Shown here: one piece after another, positions 6,514 to 11,336 of the stretch
How positions within the stretch are numbered: the stretch's first letter is position 1
How the letters are laid out: every line of letters starts with the position of its first letter
Origin: CAYZXU01 sp964482535
GTDB taxonomy: Bacteria; Desulfobacterota; Desulfobacteria; Desulfobacterales; BuS5
Reading direction: 5' to 3'
DNA length: 11,336 nucleotides
NCBI GenBank assembly: GCA_964482535.1
Contig: CAYZXU010000079.1
Span: 1-11,336 of the forward strand
Translations under genes and position numbers: made by a program
Notes under the pieces: generated by a model
What the model saw: only the letters and a program-made list of their open reading frames with translations
The model's database searches: none
Told to the model about the DNA's origin: nothing

Positions 6514-7173
6514 CTATATAAAACCTGATTTTGCCAGAAACAGAGCATCTATATCTTTTTTCTGGTTTTCTTTTTCCGTAACAGGTTTTTTTAATATAAA
6601 ACGCTCAACATATTTACCTATCATATCTGTTTCAATATTAACATTATCTCCAATTTTTTTAAACCCTATGGTTGTTAATATTGAAGTGAGCGGTATAATA
6701 CTCACCTCAAAAGTTTGAGGATCACATTTATTTATTGTAAGGCTTATCCCGTCAACCGCAACCGAACCTTTTTCTATCATATAATCAGACAGGCTTTCGG
6801 GCACACCTACGGTGACTATCTGGACGTTGCCGACAGTTTTTTTATGAATAATTTTTCCTGTTCCATCTATGTGGCCGGATACAAGATGACCGTCTATACG
6901 GTCTGAAAGGCGCAGTGCCCGTTCAAGGTTTACCCTGTCCCCTGTTTTTGCCGTGCCCAATGTGGTTTTATCCAGAGTTTCAGGTGACACGTCAACCTCA
7001 AATTTTTTTCCCTGAATTATAACCGCGGTTAAACATGCCCCCGAGACTGCGATGCTGTCGCCTATCTTTGTCTGATCAAGGAAAAATTCGGACTCTATTG
7101 TTAACCGTTTCCCCTGACCTGATTCACGCAGCCCGCTTATTCTTCCCAAACCTTCTATTATTCCTGTGAACAT
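6514..7173 (-). CDS. ribE: Riboflavin synthase, alpha chain
   Basis: Dismutates two 6,7-dimethyl-8-ribityllumazine molecules into riboflavin and 5-amino-6-ribitylaminouracil, the last step before flavokinase; normally a homotrimer. The 219 residues show the diagnostic MFTGIIEG start and two lumazine-binding repeats: GDSIAVSGACLT (about 38-49) in the first half matches KGSVAVDGISLT (about 135-146) in the second. Between them is GHLVSGHIDG, and GKYVER closes the second repeat (about 186-191). The C-terminus is extended by a Lys/Glu-rich tail of about 25 residues. The start is ATG, 8 nt after the ribD stop. There is no recognisable ribosome binding site in the A/T-only stretch before it, so translation probably depends on ribosomes finishing ribD. 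The ribBA leader follows. The gene is also called ribC in some organisms. Confidence 0.95.
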   Translation of the reverse strand: MFTGIIEGLGRISGLRESGQGKRLTIESEFFLDQTKIGDSIAVSGACLTAVIIQGKKFEVDVSPETLDKTTLGTAKTGDRVNLERALRLSDRIDGHLVSGHIDGTGKIIHKKTVGNVQIVTVGVPESLSDYMIEKGSVAVDGISLTINKCDPQTFEVSIIPLTSILTTIGFKKIGDNVNIETDMIGKYVERFILKKPVTEKENQKKDIDALFLAKSGFI

Positions 7174-7181
7174 AATAAATT

Positions 7182-8285
7182 TTATTTTATATACCCTTCA
7201 ACCATAACATCATCATCAAACCGTCTAACCTTAATATCATGAACATTTATGCAGTTTTTCATCAAAAGGGCGCCCTTTCCGCTGCACATGGGAACACCGT
7301 CATTTCCGCCCATAATCTTTGGCGCATAAAAAAAACAGACCTTATCAACTATACCAGCTGAGAAAGCTGATGATATTACAGTCCCCCCTCCCTCTATGAG
7401 AAGGCTTGTTATCCCTTCTGCCCCCAGCAGATCCATTAAGTAATCAAGATCAATAAGTTTTTTGTCAGAAACCAAAATCTTTGATTCAATCACTTTTGCT
7501 CCGGTCTTTTCAATTAAGGCTTTTTTTTCCTGTGAAACAGACAAGCCGGAAATAATTATTATATCAGAATTAGAACTAATCTGCAATACTCTGGCTTTTT
7601 CCGATATTAAAAGATGTGTGTCGAGGATAATTCTTATGGGATCCGATCCGTTTAAACCGTCTATTCTCGTTGTCAAACTTGGATCATCTTTAACCACAGT
7701 ATTAATTCCCACCATAATTCCATCGCTGGCATGCCGCATCCTGTGAACGAATTCACGGGATTTGTCGCATGTGACCCATTGGGAATCGCCTGTTGCGGTT
7801 GCAATCTGGCCGTCCAGAGTTGAAGCGCATTTTACCGTTACAAAGGGCCGTTTTGTTTTTACATGTTTAATGAATGCCTCATTCAACATTTCTGCATCTT
7901 TAAGACATTGTCCTGTGGAAACCTTAATCCCTTTGCTTCTTAAAAATTTTATGCCTCCGCCTGTAACATCGGGGTTAGGATCCTCCATGGCCACAACGAC
8001 CTCTCTTATGCCTGCGTTTATTATTTTTTCAGTGCATGGAGGGGTTCGACCTGTATGGTTACATGGTTCAAGCGTAACATAAAGAGTGGAATCTTTTGAA
8101 TCATCTCCGGCATCAGCTATTGCGTTAACTTCCGCATGCGCTTTGCCGACTGCCTTATGATATCCCTTCCCTATTATCCGGTCGTTTTTAACAATAACAG
8201 CTCCAACCATGGGATTGGGAGATGTAAAGCCCACGCCTTTTTTTGCAAGTTCAAGGGCTATATCCATATAATATTCGTGTTTCAT
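7182..8285 (-). CDS. ribD: Bifunctional diaminohydroxyphosphoribosylaminopyrimidine deaminase / reductase
   Basis: Performs the second and third steps of the GTP branch of riboflavin synthesis: zinc-dependent deamination of the pyrimidine, then NADPH-dependent reduction of the ribosyl chain. The N-terminal deaminase domain (about residues 1-145) has the zinc site HAE (His50, Glu52) and EPCNHTGRTPPC (Cys75, Cys84), plus the family motif SPNPMVGAVIV. The C-terminal reductase domain (about 146-367) has VTVKCASTLDGQIA, GINTVVKDDPSLTTR and LLIEGGG, all typical. The 367 residues are a normal length for the fused enzyme. ATG at 8285 lies 2 nt after the nrdR stop, so the genes are translationally coupled. 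nrdR-ribD order is frequent in proteobacteria. ribE follows after 8 nt. Confidence 0.96.
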   Translation of the reverse strand: MKHEYYMDIALELAKKGVGFTSPNPMVGAVIVKNDRIIGKGYHKAVGKAHAEVNAIADAGDDSKDSTLYVTLEPCNHTGRTPPCTEKIINAGIREVVVAMEDPNPDVTGGGIKFLRSKGIKVSTGQCLKDAEMLNEAFIKHVKTKRPFVTVKCASTLDGQIATATGDSQWVTCDKSREFVHRMRHASDGIMVGINTVVKDDPSLTTRIDGLNGSDPIRIILDTHLLISEKARVLQISSNSDIIIISGLSVSQEKKALIEKTGAKVIESKILVSDKKLIDLDYLMDLLGAEGITSLLIEGGGTVISSAFSAGIVDKVCFFYAPKIMGGNDGVPMCSGKGALLMKNCINVHDIKVRRFDDDVMVEGYIK

Positions 8286-8287
8286 AT

Positions 8288-8746
8288 TTATTGATGCTTA
8301 CTCAAAAGGGACTTTAATTCGGCAAAAAAGTCGTTAACATCTTTAAACTCCCTGTAAACGGAAGCAAATCTCACATATGCGATATCGTCTATTTTTTGCA
8401 GGGCCAGCATTATTTTTTCACCTACAATGCTGGATGGGATCTCTTTTTCTCCCATCTCCCTTAGATCATTTTCAAGTTCCTGTAAAAAATCTTCAATTAT
8501 ATTTATGCTGACATCTCTTTTTTCACATGCTTTTTGAATGCCTGAACGAACTTTTTCATGGGAAAAATTTTCACGGCGGCCATCCTTTTTTATAATCATA
8601 ATAGGAAGCTCTTCAACATGTTCATATGTGGTAAAACGCCTGTCACAGAAAAGACATTCCCTGCGCCTTCTGATAGCATCTTTATCCCTGCTTACCCTTG
8701 AATCTATTACCTTGTTGTTGCTTTCACCGCAAAAAGGGCATTTCAT
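8288..8746 (-). CDS. nrdR: Transcriptional repressor NrdR
   Basis: A nucleotide-sensing repressor of ribonucleotide reductase operons. The N-terminal zinc ribbon uses Cys3, Cys6, Cys31 and Cys34 (CPFC and CLFC) with the Arg-rich IRRRRE segment that contacts DNA. The ATP-cone domain (about residues 48-140) binds ATP or dATP and controls oligomerisation: IIKKDGRRENFSHEKVRSGI, KACEKR and YVRFASVYREFKD are recognisable. The 152 residues are the normal length. Start ATG overlaps the stop of the dCMP deaminase as ATGA (8743-8746), with a strong GAGGGGGA ribosome binding site. No ribonucleotide reductase gene is in the window, so the target lies elsewhere. Its position between a dCMP deaminase and ribD puts deoxynucleotide control inside a flavin and one-carbon gene run. 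I saw no obvious NrdR box here. Confidence 0.97.
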   Translation of the reverse strand: MKCPFCGESNNKVIDSRVSRDKDAIRRRRECLFCDRRFTTYEHVEELPIMIIKKDGRRENFSHEKVRSGIQKACEKRDVSINIIEDFLQELENDLREMGEKEIPSSIVGEKIMLALQKIDDIAYVRFASVYREFKDVNDFFAELKSLLSKHQ

Positions 8747-9228
8747 CTGCTTTCCCCCTCAAATAAATTACCGGAATCAACTTTTATTAACTCAACTCCG
8801 GCTTCCGCCAGCATATCTTTTGATATGGAGTCAGCATACCCGTCCTTATAATAAATTTTTTTAATACCTGCATTAATAAGCATTTTTGCACAAATGGAAC
8901 ATGGAAGATTTGTGCAAAAAAGATCTGCATTTTCTATGGAAACACCATGAAATGCAGCCTGGATAATGGCATTCTGCTCGGCATGGATACCCCTGCACAG
9001 TTCATGTTTCTCTCCTGATGGCACATTCAGTTCTTCACGCAGGCAGCCAACCTCTGTGCAGTGCCTGATTCCTGTGGGAGCACCGTTATATCCAGTTGAA
9101 AGAATTCTTTTGTCCTTTACAATTATTGCACCCACGGCTCTTCTTATACAGGTTGACCGCTTTGAAACAAGCTCGGTTATATCCATAAAATAGGTTTCCC
9201 AGGAAGGCCGGTCTTTTTTGTAAGTCAT
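8743..9228 (-). CDS. dCMP deaminase, ComEB type
   Basis: A zinc deaminase predicted to convert dCMP to dUMP, the substrate of thymidylate synthase. Catalytic motif: GIHAEQNAI (His82, Glu84) and PCSIC (Cys110, Cys113). A second, structural cysteine/histidine set (His56, Cys57, Cys62, His75, Cys78, with CRG just before the HAE motif) is typical of ComEB/dCMP deaminases and separates it from cytidine deaminases. The N-terminal RPSWETYFMDITELVSKRSTC and YNGAPTG segments also match. The 161 residues are normal. The gap to glyA is 15 nt with a poor ribosome binding site, so expression probably relies on coupling or leaderless reinitiation. It overlaps nrdR by 4 nt. With glyA supplying methylene-tetrahydrofolate, it fits thymidylate formation. 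The ComEB name comes from Bacillus competence operons and implies no competence role here. Confidence 0.92.
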   Translation of the reverse strand: MTYKKDRPSWETYFMDITELVSKRSTCIRRAVGAIIVKDKRILSTGYNGAPTGIRHCTEVGCLREELNVPSGEKHELCRGIHAEQNAIIQAAFHGVSIENADLFCTNLPCSICAKMLINAGIKKIYYKDGYADSISKDMLAEAGVELIKVDSGNLFEGESR

Positions 9229-9243
9229 AATTTTTTATGCTTT

Positions 9244-10485
9244 TTACTCAAAAAGAGGAAACTTTTTGCAAAGTTCACTAACTTTTTTCACTGTTTTTTT
9301 AATAATATTTTCATCAAAGGGGTTTTTAAGAATATCTGCAATAAGACCTCCTATGATTTCCATTTCCGGCTCCATCATTCCCCTGGTGGTTATTGCCGGA
9401 GTTCCTATTCTTATGCCGCTGGTTACAAAAGGGCTCAGTGTTTCAAAGGGGATTGAGTTCTTGTTTACAGTAATTCCGGCGCTGCCCAGGACATCTTCAG
9501 CCTTTTTCCCGGTAATATCAAGATTCTTTAGATCTGCAAGCATCATATGGTTATCAGTTCCCTTTGATACAAGATCGATCCCTTCGTTCATCAGCCGTTC
9601 CCCAAGTGTTTTTGCATTTTTTACAATATTTTTTTGATATTCCCTGAAGGAATCATCAAGGGCTTCCTTAAAAGCTACTGCTTTGGCTGCAATAACATGC
9701 ATAAGGGGACCGCCCTGTATTCCTGGAAATACTTCCCTGTTTAATTTGGAGCTATAATCGGTTTTTGCCAAAATAAGCCCGCCCCTGGGGCCTCTCAAAG
9801 TTTTGTGGGTCGTTGAAGTTACCACATCAGCATAAGGTATGGGCGAAGGATGAACTCCTGCTGCAACAAGGCCTGCAATGTGCGCCATGTCAACCATTAA
9901 CAATGCTCCCACAGATTCGGAGATCTCGGCAAATAATTTAAAATCTATTATTCGCGGATAGGCACTGGCACCGGCTATTATCATTTTCGGTTTATGTTTT
10001 TTTGCAAGAGATGCCACTTCTTCGTAATCAATGGTTCCTGTATCTTTTTTTACTCCATAGTGAATAAAATTATAAAACTGACCTGAAAAACTTGCCGAAC
10101 TGCCGTGTGTGAGGTGTCCCCCATGGGCAAGATTCATTCCAAGAACAGTATCCCCTATATTTAATAATGAAAAATATACAGCCATATTGGCCTGGGACCC
10201 TGAATGGGGCTGTACATTTGCATAGGGTGCGTTGAATAGTTTTTTTGCCCTGTCCATTGCCAGTTTTTCGGCCACATCCACATATTCACACCCGCCATAA
10301 TACCGCTTACCCGGATAACCCTCGGCATATTTATTTGTCAGTACGCTGCCCTGGGTATCCATCACTGCTTTGCTTGCCACATTTTCAGATGCAATAAGCT
10401 CCAGACTGTTTTGTTGTCTGTCAATTTCGTTTTGAATTATCCCTGCAATTTCAGGATCTGTTTGTTTAATAAATTTTGAAATCAA
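9244..10485 (-). CDS. glyA: Serine hydroxymethyltransferase
   Basis: A PLP enzyme that interconverts serine plus tetrahydrofolate with glycine plus 5,10-methylene-tetrahydrofolate, the main cytoplasmic source of one-carbon units. In the 413 residues the conserved segments appear in order: ELIASENVAS near the N-terminus, TNKYAEGYPGKRYYGG (about 50-65), VQPHSGSQAN (91-100), MVDMAHIAGL around 198-206, and TTHKTLRGPRGG with Lys228 as the Schiff-base lysine. The start is TTG at 10483-10485, preceded by AAGGGA at a 7-nt spacer. No ATG nearby would give a better N-terminus, and MISKFIKQTDPEIAGII fits the family. It is separated from rpiB by 19 nt and from the dCMP deaminase by 15 nt. The rpiB-glyA order is common in many bacteria. 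Confidence 0.97.
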   Translation of the reverse strand: MISKFIKQTDPEIAGIIQNEIDRQQNSLELIASENVASKAVMDTQGSVLTNKYAEGYPGKRYYGGCEYVDVAEKLAMDRAKKLFNAPYANVQPHSGSQANMAVYFSLLNIGDTVLGMNLAHGGHLTHGSSASFSGQFYNFIHYGVKKDTGTIDYEEVASLAKKHKPKMIIAGASAYPRIIDFKLFAEISESVGALLMVDMAHIAGLVAAGVHPSPIPYADVVTSTTHKTLRGPRGGLILAKTDYSSKLNREVFPGIQGGPLMHVIAAKAVAFKEALDDSFREYQKNIVKNAKTLGERLMNEGIDLVSKGTDNHMMLADLKNLDITGKKAEDVLGSAGITVNKNSIPFETLSPFVTSGIRIGTPAITTRGMMEPEMEIIGGLIADILKNPFDENIIKKTVKKVSELCKKFPLFE

Positions 10486-10504
10486 ATCTTTTTCCCTTAA
10501 TATA

Positions 10505-10963
10505 TTAAATGCACTTTCCCATGTTATTAAATTTTTCTATCCGCATCTGGTGTCGTCCGCCATCAAAAGGAGTTTCAAGCCAGTGTTTAACTATTTCAAG
10601 CGCAACTCCTTCACCTGTAACCCTGCTGCCCATTACAAGAATATTGGAATTATTGTGACGTCTGCTCATTTCAGCGGAAAAGATGCCATTGCAAAGGGCA
10701 GCCCTTACATTGGAAAACCGGTTGGCAGCCATTGACATACCTAATCCCGTTCCGCAAATAAGTATTCCCCTCTCAAACTTGCCGCTTGCAACCATTGATG
10801 CAACCAAAATTCCAAAATCCGAATAGTCCACAGACTCTTCTGTGTGGGTGCCTGCATCTTCTACATCAATTCCAACATCTGTTAAATATTTTTTTATAAT
10901 ATTTTTTAAATGAAAACCAGCATGGTCATTGCCCATAATAATCGGTTCGCTGTTATTATTCAT
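10505..10963 (-). CDS. rpiB: Ribose-5-phosphate isomerase B
   Basis: Interconverts ribulose 5-phosphate and ribose 5-phosphate; here it could also balance the ribulose 5-phosphate used by RibBA. The 152 residues (from ATG at 10961-10963) show NDHAGFHLK (Asp13, His14), GILICGTGLGMSMAANR with the catalytic Cys70, and CNGIFSAEMSRRHNNSNIL with His103, as in the RpiB/LacAB family. A longer frame starting at a TTG at 11047 would add 28 residues without family similarity. The ATG is preferred because GGAG lies about 9 nt upstream and the protein then begins directly with the first beta strand. It is the first gene of the minus-strand run, with a plausible promoter about 115 nt upstream, and glyA follows after 19 nt. 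Confidence 0.95.
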   Translation of the reverse strand: MNNNSEPIIMGNDHAGFHLKNIIKKYLTDVGIDVEDAGTHTEESVDYSDFGILVASMVASGKFERGILICGTGLGMSMAANRFSNVRAALCNGIFSAEMSRRHNNSNILVMGSRVTGEGVALEIVKHWLETPFDGGRHQMRIEKFNNMGKCI

Positions 10964-11076
10964 AAGGTTCAGCTCCAAAAGTTTATAATTTGAGGATTTA
11001 CAATCAATATCAATTCCAAATTTATTTATTATTTTCCTTTGAGTCAATGACGGCTGATATCATTGTTAAAAAAATA

Positions 11077-11105
11077 TTTATATAAATTTTACGCTGCTAA
11101 AGCAA
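11077..11105 (-). promoter_or_regulatory. Candidate sigma70-type promoter for the rpiB-glyA gene run
   Basis: On the minus strand TTGCTT (11105-11100) and TATAAA (11082-11077) are separated by 17 nt. The -10 matches consensus at 5 of 6 positions and the -35 only at 3 of 6. Transcription would begin near 11070 and leave a leader of about 105 nt before the rpiB ATG. The region is very AT-rich, so a match of this quality could arise by chance. Confidence 0.35.
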
Positions 11106-11163
11106 GAAAAATTTGAACCAAAGCTTGAACCAGCCATCGGAACTTATTGCATTTTTTCTGCAA
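11089..11163 (-). pseudogene. Short reading frame with membrane-helix start, possibly a truncated gene remnant
   Basis: A 24-codon frame beginning at TTG (11161-11163), with AAAGGAG upstream overlapping the stop of another short frame. It reads QKKCNKFRWLVQALVQIF and then a few hydrophobic residues to a stop. Basic residues followed by a hydrophobic run resemble the N-terminus of a membrane protein; I have seen similar RWLVQALF starts in membrane 4Fe-4S proteins, but that is only recollection. LVQALVQ is encoded by a 12-nt near-duplication (TTGAACCA at 11113-11120 and 11125-11132 on the plus strand). It could be a decayed gene start, a real tiny protein or chance. There is no other gene between here and rpiB. 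Confidence 0.25.
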
Positions 11164-11177
11164 TTTTCTTTTCTCCT

Positions 11178-11300
11178 TTATTCAGATCGCCGCTGCATCA
11201 CATCAAGCATATCATCAGGAATCTTGATGGCGTCGTAAAAAGTCTCCATATACTGCGTTATAGCGTTTGACCATACGCTTGACATACTACATGTATGCCT
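11178..11300 (-). pseudogene. C-terminal-like reading-frame fragment running out of the repeat element
   Basis: An open frame ends at a stop at 11178-11180 with the residues IKIPDDMLDVMQRRSE. Further upstream it runs through the palindromic repeat (FYDA from the repeat terminus) until a stop at 11301-11303. The tail outside the repeat looks like ordinary coding sequence, and its TAA is followed at once by AGGAG for the next short frame, as in an operon. This suggests the end of a former gene interrupted by the repeat. The original gene cannot be identified, and the frame may be fortuitous. Confidence 0.25.
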
Positions 11301-11336
11301 TCACGTATGGCCAACCACTATGCCTTGTATATGAAG
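11226..11336. repeat. Partial MITE/REP-like imperfect inverted repeat, cut by the window end
   Basis: The sequence from about 11226 begins GATGGCGTCGTAAAAAGTC and folds back on itself around position 11290. CTCCATATAC (11244-11253) pairs with GTATATGAAG (11327-11336), CCATACG (11271-11277) with CGTATGG (11304-11310), and CATAC (11283-11287) with GTATG (11293-11297). The other arm of the terminal GGCGTCGTAAAAAGTC should lie just beyond the window. I recall a dispersed family with this terminus in Desulfobacterota genomes. No transposase is present, so it would be non-autonomous. The exact left boundary is uncertain. Confidence 0.6.

Noticed and set aside
6412..8300. FMN riboswitch controlling the rib genes
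   Set aside because: None of the conserved segments is visible in the ribBA leader, and ribD, ribE and ribH have almost no upstream gap to hold one.
10964..11047. 28-residue N-terminal extension of RpiB from a TTG at 11047
   Set aside because: The extension has no family similarity, and the internal ATG at 10963 has a good ribosome binding site and starts exactly at the conserved fold.
1..11336. tRNA, rRNA, CRISPR array, integrase, transposase or toxin-antitoxin genes
   Set aside because: I looked for them on both strands and saw no supporting sequence.

Overview
The window reads as chromosomal DNA from an AT-rich, Gram-negative, probably anaerobic bacterium. The best guess is a Desulfobacterota (formerly Deltaproteobacteria) member of the Desulfobacterales type. 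Three things point there: the gene order glyA / dCMP deaminase / nrdR / ribD / ribE / ribBA / ribH / nusB, an orphan TrpB2-type tryptophan synthase beta chain, and the partial palindromic repeat at the right edge, whose GGCGTCGTAAAAAGTC end I recall from genomes of that group. The murein transglycosylase implies a periplasm. The assignment is inference, since no rRNA or other marker is present.

Left part (1-1959, plus strand): a 133-residue protein built from a gapless 40-residue duplication, each copy ending in CQ(M/L)G(L/A)F, is followed directly by mltF, a membrane-anchored lytic transglycosylase with a solute-binding-protein-like domain. The two reading frames share one phase and are separated by a single TAA. 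mltF starts at a TTG that follows the TAA directly and has a well-placed ribosome binding site.

Main part (1904-10963, minus strand): twelve co-directional, tightly packed genes. In transcription order they are rpiB, glyA, a ComEB-type dCMP deaminase, nrdR, ribD, ribE, ribBA, ribH, nusB, trpB2, a small four-cysteine protein and a GloB-like metallo-beta-lactamase hydrolase. Most gaps are 2-35 nt. The only larger one is the roughly 100-nt ribBA leader, which holds two short palindromes and may contain a secondary promoter. The rib genes cover most of riboflavin synthesis, from GTP and ribulose 5-phosphate; only the phosphatase step is missing. rpiB supplies pentose phosphates, glyA and dCMP deaminase feed one-carbon and thymidylate metabolism, and NrdR represses ribonucleotide reductase. 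The last gene overlaps the 3' end of mltF by 56 bp in convergent orientation, which leaves no room for an ordinary intergenic terminator.

Right edge (10964-11336): no confident gene. It holds a plausible promoter and leader for rpiB, two short minus-strand reading-frame fragments that may be gene remnants, and a partial imperfect inverted repeat cut off by the window end.

Most of the window is ordinary housekeeping DNA and I did not find a clear new system. The points most worth a second look are the in-frame junction between the duplicated-domain protein and mltF, the small Cys-rich protein, the ribBA leader, a Gln in place of a metal-binding His in RibBA, and the repeat with gene fragments at the right edge.
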